In this document: one piece after another, positions 36,953-55,175 of the stretch | Layout of the letters: each line of letters starts with the position of its first letter | Position numbering within the stretch: position 1 is the stretch's first letter | DNA from: Sanderia malayensis | Lineage: Eukaryota; Cnidaria; Scyphozoa; Semaeostomeae; Pelagiidae | Assembly (NCBI GenBank): GCA_013076295.1 | Contig: RQOL01000618.1 | Coordinates: forward strand, 930,001 to 994,000 | DNA length: 64,000 bases | Reading direction: 5' to 3' | Made by a program: the position numbers and the translations under genes | The notes under the pieces: model-generated | What the model was told of the DNA's origin: nothing | Database searches by the model: none | Seen by the model: the letters and a program-made list of their open reading frames with translations, nothing else

Positions 36953-38460
36953 CTTCCGTGGTAATGGAGAGCTAAGAGAATATGATGAACAACGTTAAAG
37001 AATTGTTTCAGTTGGTGTAGATGCTATACATTATATGCCATACGCGATGACGAAGTAAATCAAATATTGCCAGATTATGACGCAGCATGTGACGAGAAAG
37101 TGAACGCGACTGCCGATCGATTAGACAGAGTGTGTCTTACTCTTTTTTTTCAGGTTCTTCTACTTGCAATGGTTTACAAATGAATCAAGCAATAGTCAAA
37201 CAACTTGACAATGCAAGTGCGTTAAAGGCCACTACGCTGTTAAAATTCTGTCGAATTGTTTGATTTTTATGCACGTCCTTCATCTGCGACTGCATTACAG
37301 ACTTTTTGTACTCTGTCCGGATGTGTATATACCCACCAGTTCAATATTACACACCTGTAATACCTGTAATGCTTTTGGTTTTTTTATTATTTGCTATTTC
37401 ATTGATTCATGTGACGGGCAATGAAATGCACGCGAAGCATTTGCTAATTATTGAAAGCCAAGTCTTACATTTAAAGGCTGGGATATTTATCAAATTATAT
37501 GGGTTGCCTGTTGTTAATAGACTTATGGAGATACGACGACAATTGGAGAACCCAATAGAGACAGAGACCAGAAATCAGAGTGAGAGGAGTAATCACACCC
37601 GAGCTGGCAATTCCAGCCTTATAGACAAGCTTTTTCTTACTCAGCTTGTCATATACTGCATGAGGTTAGTGGTGCAGTTTCAAAAAGCACTTTGCTGGTG
37701 CAAGTATTGTAGCAAGGAAAGATCTGGAGGTAAAGTCTGACAAAGCACCATCATTGTAGAAGAGCCCATGAATCACGGTTGGCTAAAAGATATGTCTAAC
37801 TGTGTGAGAAAGCCATGTCCTGGAATATCGCGATGTTGTTAATGAGTAATTGCAGATAAATGAAGAAGAAAAATTTGCATGATTTGAAGCTGTGGGGAAA
37901 TATTGAGAAATCTGCAAAAATTAGCTAATATTTTATTATTTTAAAGCATGTACTACCATAACGAAGAATGCAATAGCTACCAAACAGTACCAAAGTAACA
38001 TCTAGACTGATAATCTGCCAAAAGGCTGACTTTGAAAATCAACTTTATTCAATGTTTGGCTAATATTGAAAATTATACCAGGTTTTATACATTTTCCGGT
38101 ATTTTGAACTTAGCACCCGATATTTGCAAAACGTCCCCCACCTGACAAAGCAACACCCAAACTGACAATCTACGTGAAAGCTGAGTCGGCAAAGTTACAG
38201 AGTACAACATTGGGGTAAATTCTGAACATTATCCAAGAATGGCAACATGCGACCACCATCATATCTCTTGAGTGTTTGCTATGTATAGGTGTAGGACTTG
38301 CATAAGAAACAAAAATTTGATGCCATTTAAATTGATGCTATTAAAAACAATGAATATGGTGCCATTGTGTAAAACAGAAGTGTCATATTAATTTAAGTTA
38401 TGTCATTGAAAGAGTATAAGTGGATATGTTCATGTTCAAGGTTATGTTTTGCAGTGGCTT
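36953..38460. other. Spacer between the two GPCR copies
   Basis: The first ~60 bases 5' of the pseudogene match those 5' of the intact gene (GTGGTAATGGAGA, CAGTTGGTGTA), so the duplication includes the 5' UTR or promoter. A + strand frame at 37306-37740 has a hydrophobic, signal-peptide-like segment followed by charged sequence with N-glycosylation sites and a possible donor (GAG|GTAAAG). I cannot support it as a gene. Confidence 0.45.
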
Positions 38461-39651
38461 CTAAGCGTTATATGTCGCCATGGACAATGCCATCATGTTG
38501 GTTTCATCTTCTGCCTCATCAGAACCATTCCCATCATTCCTTCCGTTCTTACATTTGCGAAACAGCATGAAGCAGAGACACTTTTTCTTGAAACTTTCCC
38601 TGAAGGCGCTGCTCATTATGCACAAGATGATAGGATTCATACAACTGTTGGCGAAAAGGATAAGCAAGGACACGCTGTTGGCCATTCGCATGCCTTGCCA
38701 GTGATTTATCGGCTTGTGGAATTCACCAATGACGAGAAGAAGCTGGATGGGCAGCATGCAGATGGCAAAAGTAATGAATATGACGAACATCAACTTCACT
38801 ATCCTGCTTCTTCCTTGTAAATGTTGGCGTTTAACACTGACCGATTTTTTCAACAAGCGCAGGTTTTTCTTGATATTGTTGTGAATGCAGATGTAGCAGA
38901 AGAAGATCAGGGACACTGGTATGATGTAGAGCAATATGAAAATTGCCAGCCGGTAAGTGTTTGAGTATGCCTTAGATGGCCACTCCATATAACAGAAATC
39001 TTGTCCTGAATAAGTTTCAAACTTGTAGAGCACAATAAGTGGTATGCCGACGATTGCGATCGAGAGGATCCATATCGCTACTGTCACAACCAATGTCATC
39101 TTCAAGCTCAACTTGCGTGTGAACGGATAGACGATTGCACGAAAGCGATCAAGCATTATCGCGCACAACGTGCATACAGACACAGACACGAACACGTCAG
39201 TGAGAGGATAGATAAAAAGGCACACGAACTTTCCGAGCGGCCAATCCACGTACAATTTCATCACGATTATCGGTAAGGACAAAAGACATGTTATCAGATC
39301 AGCTACCGCCAAATTGCCCAAAAAGATATTCGTCACCGAACGCATTTGCTTTGTCGACACAGTCAGCAGTACTAAGAAGTTGCCAGTGATGCCTATGATG
39401 AAAATGGTGGCGTATAAAACTGTGAGCACATACGCCCTTCCCATTGATTCTCCGGTTGTGTCGGCCAAATTCGGTTGCTGTGAAGTGTACAATGTTGTCT
39501 GCCTTTGTGACGGTGACGCCGTGCTGTTTGCTGCTGGCCACAATGGTACCGATGAGGTTGCCGTCGTTGTGTTGGATGCTGATGTCAATTCCGACACTTG
39601 GCAACGCAGCATCAGGATGTAGAAGATTAGTCGAACTGGAAATGTCCTCAT
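38461..39651 (-). CDS. Class A (rhodopsin-like) GPCR, peptide-receptor type, intronless
   Basis: 396 residues in one exon. Residues 1-20 look like a signal peptide, followed by a Ser/Thr-rich N-terminus with several NxS/T sites. Seven membrane segments: TM1 about 74-97 (GN at 90-91), TM2 about 107-131 (LAVAD), TM3 about 142-168 ending in DRF in place of DRY, TM4 about 185-208 (Trp194), TM5 about 233-256 (Pro245), TM6 about 284-308 (FAICMLP) and TM7 about 325-347 (NSCMNPIIL where NPxxY is usual). Cys144 and Cys220 should form the TM3-ECL2 disulfide. A basic helix-8 region and Cys pair (KKKCLC, possible palmitoylation) precede a short acidic tail. It resembles neuropeptide receptors, but the ligand cannot be inferred. 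Confidence 0.9.
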   Translation of the reverse strand: MRTFPVRLIFYILMLRCQVSELTSASNTTTATSSVPLWPAANSTASPSQRQTTLYTSQQPNLADTTGESMGRAYVLTVLYATIFIIGITGNFLVLLTVSTKQMRSVTNIFLGNLAVADLITCLLSLPIIVMKLYVDWPLGKFVCLFIYPLTDVFVSVSVCTLCAIMLDRFRAIVYPFTRKLSLKMTLVVTVAIWILSIAIVGIPLIVLYKFETYSGQDFCYMEWPSKAYSNTYRLAIFILLYIIPVSLIFFCYICIHNNIKKNLRLLKKSVSVKRQHLQGRSRIVKLMFVIFITFAICMLPIQLLLVIGEFHKPINHWQGMRMANSVSLLILFANSCMNPIILCIMSSAFRESFKKKCLCFMLFRKCKNGRNDGNGSDEAEDETNMMALSMATYNA

Positions 39652-42320
39652 CTTCCGTGGTAATGGAGAACTAAGAGAAATGGCCAGATAATGAAGAAGT
39701 TAAAAAGTAGTATCAGTTGGTGTATACCGTAAATCCTTGAATGTTACATGCTGCTACGTTATAAATAAATAGTCAAATTGTTACCAAATTGTGATGCAGT
39801 GAACAGATCTGGAAGAAGTTAGCAAATATCTTTCCAGTCAAGCGCTCTTAATTTCGCTTTTTTTCAGGTTTTTCTTCTTTATTTAACTTCTTTTTCACCC
39901 GTAAACTGGAAAGCAAAGCACAACAGTTCACAAAAGATTAAAATTTATGCAATAAGATTTAGCAACATCAGTGCTCTTTTGATGACCATTTAGCAATGCT
40001 GATTATATTGAGAAAGGGAATTCAGGAGTAGACTTCCATGTCAACTCAAATTTTTGTATTGTTTGCCCGACACCAACGTAAGCTGGAAGGAGACTTAGAG
40101 AGAAATTGAGAACAGCACTGGAGTCATGAAAGTTGAAAACCTCACAGGGCAAAAATATAGATTTGCGAAGAAAGACTTCTAACATCTTTAAAAACTAACA
40201 TTTGAATGACACCTACTCTCAGATTAAAGAAAAAGAGTGAGAAAATCACACCTGATGAAGATGAAGGTTCTTAAAATGATTAATGACATTGTCACCACGA
40301 TTTCAAATAGCAAATACAGATGGACTGGCTATCATATCTCGAAATAGATGGACATGCAAAAAGACGGACAGGACTGGAAATGGAAAAGACCGAGAGGTTG
40401 GCCAATAAATAGATGGAGACCTCAACAGCTCATATTCAACAGCTCAACGGATTATACATTTGTAATTCACATGTCGCAGCCAGTTAGAGAGCCTAATTTT
40501 TAAACCAATTGTCTTACAGGGTTGAGATTTGTCTCAAAGTGATCAGAAGGCCCTAATTATTAGGTGTCGACTATTTGTGAGCTAATTTTTTGTCGATGAA
40601 ACTGGACTGAAAGTGGAAAAGACCGAGTGGCTGGTTAGAAAATAGACGTAGAGAAGACCTCAACAGCCAACTTGTCACACCTAACCAGGGACAAGACCAG
40701 GTAAAACGCATCTGTGGAGATATCTCGGCTCTCCCTGATTCTTTTATAGTTATATCTCAGAATTCACTCAAGAAATAGACATTGTTCGTTACATAACACT
40801 TTTATCGCTATCAAAAATGCGTGCACACTCTGCGATATTCTAAAAAGACTGATACACTGAATCATTACAACGTGTTTTACACGGAGAGAATCTTGCATAC
40901 AATTAGCCATATTAAGGTTAAATAACGAGTTTTTCGGTGAAATAAAAGTAAAAGGCTTCCAATAAGAATAAGATACCTAAGTCGACTAACACACCTAAGA
41001 CTTAGTCAGTTTCCTGCCTCGTTTCGAAGATGAGGTGTTTACGTAAGTAAAGTCTAAAGAATTTTCTAGAATTGAATGATGAATCATAATAAGTAAATAT
41101 CACATGGCTGTGTGGTTAACGCTGCGATGCTATGCGCCTTCGCTGGGGAATTGCCACAGCATCTATGGAGGGGTTTCTCCAGCGACAACAAAAAACCCTG
41201 TTATGATGATGATGATGACATCATGCTGTTATGGTAATCTGTACATGTCGTGTGGGAATTCATATTTATACGTCAATCTGTAGGCCCATATACGCCAGCA
41301 TCGTTTCCCAAAAGAGTTGGGAAAAGCGTAAGGCTGTGGACTGTCTATTCTTTGTATCCTATGTTGTTGATTTTACTCGAGCAAGTAAAGACACAAGCAG
41401 TAACAGAAAATTTCTCCTCAGATATGATATTTTATGATATATCAAGTTTCCATTGTGACATTATACCCTTCTTTCAGAGCAAACATGGATTAAATGAAAC
41501 ATTAATCGAGACGGTGCTAATCTCCGATTAAAGGGATCAAAGGAGAGTAATGAGCCCTTAACATAAAGTTGCCCCGACCCGAGAGCACCCCTTATGTTAT
41601 TGGCCTGTCTTTTTCATCCTTTACTTGTGAGACAAATAAAGCACGAGTTTGCAAAGGAAACTATAATACAGGCAACCCGAGTGCTAATGACCTTAATGCC
41701 TGAAAGAATGTCCCCATTTTGCTCGTGTTTACTGGCCCGTAACTGTCATTGCAGCAATCGATTAGGATAGAGACGCACGATATGTAGGACAAAGGACAAA
41801 GGACAAAGGACAAAAGACAAACGACATAATTCGTCATATACGTATTTTTCATTGCAAATGCAATTAATAAGTTACGCGTTTTTGACTCGCTGATGTGCAT
41901 AATATTTACTAAATCGCGAACCATATACGTATATAATTTTGGATAATGCTTTGTCTCATATACGCGACTCAAAAGAACAGAATTTGTGTTCGTCGCTTCT
42001 TTGTTTCTTTGTTCAACCAAATGTTTTGATTACGGTTTACATCCCCTGACTCTCCGTCCTATTCTTGACAAATAGCTGCTTTCCATGCATTATTTATCCA
42101 AACTAAAAGCTTTTTCATTTTTTGTTATTCATCTATTTTCTAGTTTATAAACCTGGCTTGAAAATGTGCTGTTTTTTCCTGAGTTTGACCATCCCAGGTG
42201 ATATCTGCAGTTACTTGGTTGATTTGAAGAGTGCTGAGAGATCTCAACTCACTTGATTCTGATATTTCGTTAATGAGTCTAATACCTTGCTCTATTCTAT
42301 CTATCTATATCTATCTATCG

Positions 42321-42358
<38 letters not shown>

Positions 42359-43610
42359 ATAGCTATCTACTAAATAATGCAAGCTTTAACAAATTGAGCG
42401 TTATCGCATATAAAACAGGAACATAAAAGAAGAAAAAACAACATATATGATATATTCTCTCAGCTGGAAACCTTTCGACAGAATTATAAAAACTTTAGAT
42501 TTGATTCTTTTACTTACTACCAAATCTGTTTGTTTAAGAAACCTACCTGTTTCAGATGATATGCATTTTACTTATAACTGTTCTAGTCTTCGTAGCTTTG
42601 ATGATTGAAAGCAAATGCAATAGATCTCCGGTCATTTTCAGCCACCAAATGCCTTTCAATATCACATTCTCATCGTATTGAAGATATCAGAGCATGCATT
42701 GTCGAGGGACTGGGCCCAAATAACAGCCTATTCAGAAAGAATTCCTCCAGCCACTTGTGAGTTTATATATTCCCGATTAGGTTCTTCTTCAGTTTAGCAC
42801 GTTGAATGAGATAAATTTTATCACTCTGATGGCTACTTTTTATTTGCTTGAAATTTTATATTTCAAATTTTTATGGCATCTGGCAGCTTTTGGCAGTGGT
42901 GATTTCTAAGGGGGGCGCAGGGGGGCGGAGCCCCCCTTGTTAAAATATATGCTGAATTTGGGGGGGCTCAGCCCCCCCCAAACAATCTCTGTATTTGTGC
43001 TCTGCAAAATTTCTCGTTATCCAGAAGTTAAAGTTTAAAGGCCTCATTCTGATGCCTGTTTCAATTCTCGTATCATCGGTGTCTTATTCAGTTGTTTCTA
43101 TTCCTCTAAAGGTTTATAAACCATTGTTTGGTTTGGTTTGTGTGAGCACTTTTTTCATATTTGCGCCAATGAAAACATGGGTGTGGTCACAAAAAACCAC
43201 ACCCACTCTGGAGGTTTTGCTTTTGGAGCCCCCCTTGTTAATTTTTTTAGAAATCACCACTGGCTTTTGGGTTCGAGCTGCTGTTCTATTTCCCGCCCAT
43301 TTTTATGCAAATGTGGTTGATTGACATTTGCGGTTTATTTACGAAAAGCCGACCCTTATCGTTTTCTCGAACCACCTTTTCTTGAATCTTGAAAGGAAAT
43401 GTGAGTGCTGATGCTTAATATTCCATTATCATTTTTGAATGAATGAATTTGTTGTACTCTCTGTTTGTTATATTAAACTTGAACATAACGGATGGAAGTA
43501 GGTATTATCAGTGATTTTACATAAGTGTTGCTTACTTTGTGTAGGCGGGATCTACAAGAAGCAGTTTTTGAAGTATTGCATTCTTGCGGATATTATAGTT
43601 TTAGGCCATA
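39652..43610. other. Intergenic, no gene seen
   Basis: No supported coding exon. Contents: the GPCR 5' flank, a diverged direct repeat at 40363-40450 and 40602-40690 (GGAAAAGACCGAG...GACCTCAACAGC), a possible degenerate tRNA-like SINE at about 41105-41222 ending in ATGATGATG, an ATCT microsatellite at 42297-42358, and G/C-rich blocks at 42911-42980 (GGGGGGCTCAGCCCCCCC), probably repeat-derived. Confidence 0.4.
42297..42358. repeat. (ATCT)n microsatellite
   Basis: About fifteen near-continuous ATCT units with a few interruptions (ATCTATATC, ATCG). Intergenic. Confidence 0.95.
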
Positions 43611-44882
43611 ATGTCACCCGCGTTGAAGTCAAGAAAGCGTGATCGCGAAGTGGAGGAATTGCAGACAGAATCGACTACTGCTGAGGGGGCTGTTAATGAT
43701 GACAAGAATAATGGAATACTGTCGTCAATTAAGACATTTCTTTGGTCAAATGGTGAAGCTGAAACCCCAAAGCGACTGAAACGTCGACGTCTAGATTGCA
43801 AAGATCAAAATGGAAACAACTCGTTCATAACTTCGACACCTGAGATTTCTTCACCAACTTCAGCGAATAATTACACGAAAGACAAAGTGCGAGCTTTAAA
43901 AAATGGATACGGTAACGGAACTGATAGCAGTGATGAAGATTATGTTGATGATAATAATTTTGAAAAACCGGAAAGAAAGTCTATTTTGGGAACTTTATTT
44001 TCGCCAGTTTTTTCACTGTTTGGCAAAAATGGCGTTGTGGTGAAAACAGACGAAGGCCAACAACAACAAGATGGAGCACGTGCGAATGGCGATGATGAAA
44101 ATTGCAATGGCGATGATGATGGCGACGATGAAAGTGATTTTACAAATGAAGTTCAGTATAATACAGTGGACAGATATTACACAGCTGATTATAAAGTCGT
44201 GAATAGGCCACCAAACTCTTCCTCATACGAGGATGAAGCGGATGTTTTTGACCCATATTATTTTATCAAAAACATTCCGCCCCCACCGAGAGAGCTGAGA
44301 TGTCGGGCGCCGTTGCTTCCTCTGAAAACTCGCAGATCACGAGAAATGTCGTTGGTGCTGGACTTGGATGAAACTCTGGTTCATTGCAGTTTGACTGCCT
44401 TGCAAGATGCTGCAATGACATTTGATGTCATGTACCAGGATGTGCTGTACCAGGTGTTTGTGAGGACACGACCCTACATGCAAGAGTTCCTGCAGCGTGT
44501 TTCAAAACTTTTCGAGGTCATCCTTTTCACTGCTTCGCAAAGGGTCTACGCTGAGAAACTACTCAACATCATTGATCCTCACAAAAAGCTTTTCAGGCAC
44601 CGTCTGTACAGAGAGCATTGCGTTTACGTGGAGGGGAACTACATCAAGGATCTAACGGCACTTGGCAGAGACCTGAGCAAAACACTCATAATTGATAATT
44701 CCCCACAAGCCTTTGCCTATCATTTATCTAACGGTATTCCCATTGAGAGTTGGTTTGTTGACCAACACGACTGTGAACTGCTGGAGTTGATACCGTTCTT
44801 GGAGAAGCTTGCAGAGCTGAATCAAGACGTCAGACCGCACATTAGAGATAGATACAGACTGCATGAGATGCTGCCACCATAA
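43611..44882 (+). CDS. CTDSPL2: CTD small phosphatase-like protein 2 (CTDSPL2), intronless
   Basis: 423 residues in one exon. HAD-superfamily Ser/Thr phosphatase of the FCP/SCP group, expected to dephosphorylate phosphoserine in nuclear proteins such as the RNA polymerase II CTD. The catalytic signature DLDET is at 251-255 (Asp251 nucleophile, Asp253 acid/base) after SLVL. ILFTAS (304-309), [15 protein letters not shown] and IIDNSP (360-365, second metal-binding Asp) follow in family order, and the protein ends in the family-typical [17 protein letters not shown]. The N-terminal half is disordered, with a basic nuclear-localisation-like KRLKRRR at 55-61 and acidic Asp/Asn/Gly runs at 160-175. 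The start is the first ATG in the frame. Vertebrate CTDSPL2 has many introns, so the single exon is notable. Confidence 0.96.
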   Translation: MSPALKSRKRDREVEELQTESTTAEGAVNDDKNNGILSSIKTFLWSNGEAETPKRLKRRRLDCKDQNGNNSFITSTPEISSPTSANNYTKDKVRALKNGYGNGTDSSDEDYVDDNNFEKPERKSILGTLFSPVFSLFGKNGVVVKTDEGQQQQDGARANGDDENCNGDDDGDDESDFTNEVQYNTVDRYYTADYKVVNRPPNSSSYEDEADVFDPYYFIKNIPPPPRELRCRAPLLPLKTRRSREMSLVLDLDETLVHCSLTALQDAAMTFDVMYQDVLYQVFVRTRPYMQEFLQRVSKLFEVILFTASQRVYAEKLLNIIDPHKKLFRHRLYREHCVYVEGNYIKDLTALGRDLSKTLIIDNSPQAFAYHLSNGIPIESWFVDQHDCELLELIPFLEKLAELNQDVRPHIRDRYRLHEMLPP

Positions 44883-44955
44883 GGTTAGCATGAGGGGGTG
44901 TGACCTTTTGTTGGGGATTGAAAATGCATTGTCCCTATGAATCCTTTAAAATTTT

Positions 44956-44998
44956 TATTCACCAGTTTCACAACAGACAGTAATGAAACTGGTGAATA
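44956..44998 (+). repeat. 15-bp stem-loop in the CTDSPL2 3' UTR
   Basis: TATTCACCAGTTTCA (44956-44970) pairs perfectly with TGAAACTGGTGAATA (44984-44998) around a 13-nt loop. It starts about 75 bases after the CTDSPL2 stop and lies before the first AATAAA, so it would be in the mRNA. Confidence 0.75.
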
Positions 44999-45094
44999 CA
45001 ATATTTTGTGTACTTGCAGTTGTGTGAACATTTGAGGATGCAAATTCAAATGTTCCCTCACATTGGAAATCAACCTCATTTCACTTAAAACTGA

Positions 45095-45100
45095 AATAAA
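45095..45100 (+). terminator. CTDSPL2: Candidate CTDSPL2 polyadenylation signal AATAAA
   Basis: Canonical hexamer about 215 bases after the stop codon. Later AATAAA copies exist, so the true cleavage site is uncertain. Confidence 0.45.
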
Positions 45101-46724
45101 TTTAACTGCAAAAGCATGCAAGGTTTCTAATCCAAGCTAGAATGCTGAGAAAGCATACTGTCTGTCTCAAACTGTCAGAGGATGACACTCTTAAACTGAT
45201 GATAATAATAGGGTAATATAGTAAAATTGTGGAAATTGGTTTCTGCACACCCAACTTCTTATTGGAAACCGGGTTCCCATTCTCCAGTAATATACGAAGT
45301 ACATATCAGCCCTCTGGTATTAGCTTGCATCCAACCTCTTTTGAATGCTTCAGATTCTTTGTCTTGTACCTTACTGGTATTATTTTTAATCAAAATTTTA
45401 ACATCCCATGCTCTTGTATATGCTTAAAATAAAATTAACAAATAGAAATGATGAAATTTTTTTCTTTTTTTCAGATTTTGCTCTGTGCTTCCGATAAGAT
45501 GGTACTGTACCACATTGGCATGTGTAATATGTTCAACTTCAGAAAACCGAGAAATAGCACACTGCTAAATTTATATTGTCTCGGATATTTTGAGAAGTTT
45601 TAACAACTTTTTTTATATCAAACTTTTATATGACAAAGCTTTATATATATCATATATATGGTGGGTGTACATGGGAATGGTAAGATCTTTGTAGGTCTCC
45701 AGGCAGTGGGATTATTTTTACTGTTACCAATATACTTCTTTGCGATTTTGTTCTTTTTGCTTCAGATTTTCATGAATTTTATTTCTCATTTTTATCATGT
45801 TTTGTTTATTCAGAGAGGCATATTTTTGTTTTTACTGCAAAAGCTTGATTTATGGGCCAACATGTCTACATAATTTTTGGCACACTAGCAACTGTATATT
45901 CGGCAGCTTATTTTAGTTGGCCATATTGTCAGGCTATCCAGGTTCAGTGTATATCATACTTTATACATCTGAATATCATTATTAGAAATGTATCTAATTT
46001 TAGGATTGAATTAATGTCATATCTACATATTTTAGCTGTAATTTTTCAAAATATCAATCAATTGTAAGAATTATAACTTTCACCTAGACAGTTTTGTTTT
46101 GTTTTACGTTTTGTTTAATAGTATATAATTATTATAAATTAGAAGTGGAATATTTTGTGTATTATTTTTATGAGACCTGTTTAATGCCAGTAGTCATGGT
46201 GAAATAATAAAGATCAACTCAAGTCTGATTTCCATAGTATGCACTACATTCTTGTCGATTTAAAGATTGAAGGAAGTAGCTGCAACTTGATTTTACTGTT
46301 TCCAAAACCGTGTTAACATGCAAAGCTAACCTGCTCAATGTAAGTATCTTGTATTTTAAATATTGAATAAAAAGAACTTGCTCAAATGTCTTAGAATTGC
46401 GAATTCAATAATGGATCGAGATGGGATACATCAAGATTAGTGTGAACCATGTTACATTCGGTTAGCAATAATCTCTTGATTTTCAAATTTCACTTTGCTG
46501 AATTGGAACTCAAGAGTGTGCCTGTGACTGTAAGAAAATCAACATAATTTTTATGCAGTTTTCATACAACTTATTAAATAGCGAATAACTTATTTCGAAG
46601 GAACTTCGCACTGCTAGTGCATCTCTTGTGTCGATAATGGCCTAGTTCACATTTGCACGTGCTTTTGTTGACAACAACAAACTTCATTTAACAAACACTC
46701 GCATTGGATGATTGCAACAACATT

Positions 46725-52319
<5,595 letters not shown>

Positions 52320-55175
52320 ATCTTTGACGCATCTCACTGGTAATTCCTTTTCAAATTTACGGTTGCTCTGGTCAGTTTGATAATCAACAACAACCGCCAA
52401 TACTATGCTACTACTTCTAATACCAGGTAAACTTTGATACTTCAAGCGTTCTACTAACATCAAGCGTTCAACAATTAACTTCGTGCGTTTAACGTGGATT
52501 ATATTTGAGCGATGTGCCTGGTTATATCGATCGCGTTTTAGTTACCGCCGGTGTTCAGAGAATATACACGAACCTGTAATGGGTGTGCTTATTGTTGCTT
52601 TACGCTACGCGATCTGCGCAAACAGTCCTTTTCAAAAGTTATTAACGTTGCTTCCAAAACAGTCTTTGTGACTGCAGAAACAGCCGTTTTTTGCAAGCTT
52701 AATGATATATTGTATACTCATTTTATGAGACTCACCTGGTTGAGAATTGTTAACAATCTGTGCTTTGCTGCGGCGTTTGCCTGCCTTGAATCTCCACGGA
52801 CCTTTCTGCTTCTTCATTCAACGCTGGTTGATTACTGCCCACATTCATGTGCATTTATCAATGTGCTAGTCTGGGGCTCCGATTAAATGTGTTATTCTGT
52901 TTGTCATTGTCGTGCGAAAGGACGTGCCCATTAACAGGCCAACCAAACAATATCAAATAATGAGCTTTGAATCTATATATCGGATTGATACCGATTGGCC
53001 CGCCCTGCCATATTGGGATATTTCAGCAATAAGGACCTTGTTTCAATCAAGAGAACAGTCGTTACTGCGTATGGACAAGGTTATCGCTTCTCAGGCTCTT
53101 AGCTCGAAGACGGTCCTCGTTGTTCTTCTGAAATTACATTGTCTGCAATTTGAATGGATTTACGTCAAGCAATCAATAAAGCCAATGATGCCAATGCAAC
53201 GTGAATAGCAACAGCTGTGCCAGTATGGTCGCATTTCGAGACTGACAAGCCTTGGGAATATCGCCCGGTCAAGCACAAAGCCTTGATCAGTCAACACAAG
53301 GCTCCATTTCATCAGTCATTCTCGATAATCTCTGACTCGAACTCACGTCTTTGGACTTGGATCACTTGCAGCTGAATTGCAAATTACACAGAGTAATCTG
53401 TTTAGTTCGAACTTGTGTAATCATGTTATGACATTCTCCGTCCCTTCGGCAGGTCTTAAGGATCCGACCATTATAGGAAACCTGCATGGTTTGTTGAAGT
53501 TTTAGCAGCTCAAACACGTCCATCACACGCAATTATTTTATGAGCAGCTTACCTCCAGCCATGGTTCTAAAAGTTCGCTATTTTCGACTTCATTTTACCA
53601 AATTTTAGCTCCTAAAATCCCTTAACAGTTCCTTATTTTAACTGTATATTTAATGTACTAAATTTCCCATCCCACACACGGGGCATTATTACTATAATAC
53701 AGGGACATTGGAAAGTGGACCCCACAGTTCATACCTGCACCCCACAGTTCATATCAGTTTCAATTGCAATTGGATGGAACGGGCTTCCTCATTCTCAGGT
53801 ATTTGCAGTGATTAAAATATTCAATATTTAAGAGTTCCTTATGGATATTGTCTTAGGAACTTTAGGACTTCAGATCTTATGTTCTTTAGTGGTATAAGTT
53901 CTTTAAATACTTGGGCCTTCTATATGTAGGTTCCTTATGATGGGGCTCTTCATTGAAGAGTGTATTGATTGTTGAGGCTCTTCGCTTAACCCCTTCTATC
54001 AGATTGTCAGTAACCATATGTTATGGATTACGAAGGCAATTGTTAACCATTGCTATGCCAGAGTATATCAAAGTTCAACGTTCAGCTGCATTATATTGAG
54101 ACACAGATTGAGTAATATCTGATTCTGATATACTAGATATGATATACGCATTGCTAACCGATTAACAATGAATATGTTTACTCTAATTCATTAAATTCGT
54201 TGAAAGACAATGAAAAATTATAATCAAACTATTTAACAAAATCCACGATATTGCAAACCGTTTTCATATTACTTAGTTAATAAGTTGGATACTTAACTAC
54301 TAAGTTGGATACTTCATTTGTTAATTATAGCCAGCAAGTTTGATATTTAATTATCCAGTTAGATAATTAGTGAATTAGGTGCATATTAGATATTTATTTG
54401 GCGCTGGGAGTTGGTCATTGTTTCTATAATGCAGTATGCCATAGTTGCTGCAGTATACATCGATGGAGTATACCATAGTTGCTAATCACGTCGACATATT
54501 ATTGATTAAGCGTGTGCTGTATTGCTTACAGTATACGTTGTGAACACCTACTTGGGTCCTATCATGTGCAATGCAATAATAACTGGCTTCTGTGTTTGTG
54601 CTTCAGATGCCCCTGCTGTATGATTATTGTGCCATGATATCATAGCTACTTTAATGAAAAGGGATTTTATTAATTTTTGCTCTCAAATTAAAAGGGCGTT
54701 TTAACAAGGAATTGCGGCGATTGCGTGTGTTTGATATAATTACGAGCATCCGATTTGCTATACACACTTTTTTCATAAAAATAACTTTTTCTGAGCAATT
54801 GTTTTTTTGGCAATTTTGCGCTTCAGTCTTCTTGCAAACATTATTTTTATTAAACAAGTGTGTTCAGCTGGCGATGTTCAACTACCATTTCATTTGGCAT
54901 AGTGGCCCATATTGTATGGTTTGGTAATGCTGTTGTTTTGTGCCATACCTTTGCTGTCGTAGCTGCGTAAGCTTTGTGCCACAGTTGCAATGATGTTATT
55001 ATACAATTGTTGTACTACTGTACTGCGTCATAAACTCATCATTAAATATACTCCCGTTACAGCACATGGTTAATTCAGACGATGAAAATTAATATTATTG
55101 TTTGCAATATATTATGGTTTTGGTTATAACAGCTATTATTGATGACACTATATGCTGTATTTGTGTTTGTGAAAC
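52320..55175. other. Intergenic, no gene seen
   Basis: The only longer frames (52551-52886, 52912-53208) have no recognisable domain. Direct repeats of TAAGTTGGATACTT occur near 54280-54320, and short repeated runs CCCCACAGTTCATA near 53720-53755. Confidence 0.4.

Larger units (their letters stand above)
44883..46724. other. CTDSPL2 3' UTR and spacer to ARMH1
   Basis: Non-coding. A 15-bp stem hairpin at 44956-44998 and an AATAAA at 45095-45100 suggest a 3' UTR of about 240 bases. Further AATAAA motifs near 45427 and 46366 could give longer forms. The ARMH1 promoter and 5' UTR would lie at the right end. The several 60-80-codon frames here are AT-rich and show nothing recognisable. Confidence 0.5.

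Noticed and set aside
41105..41222. Second tRNA-like SINE (TGGCTGTGTGGTTAACGC ... ATGATGATG)
   Set aside because: The A-box-like start is present but no proper B box could be found, so I mention it only as a possibility in the spacer entry.
52551..53208. Two ~100-codon + strand frames after ARMH1
   Set aside because: No similarity to ARMH1 C-termini or other families, and they overlap nothing conserved.
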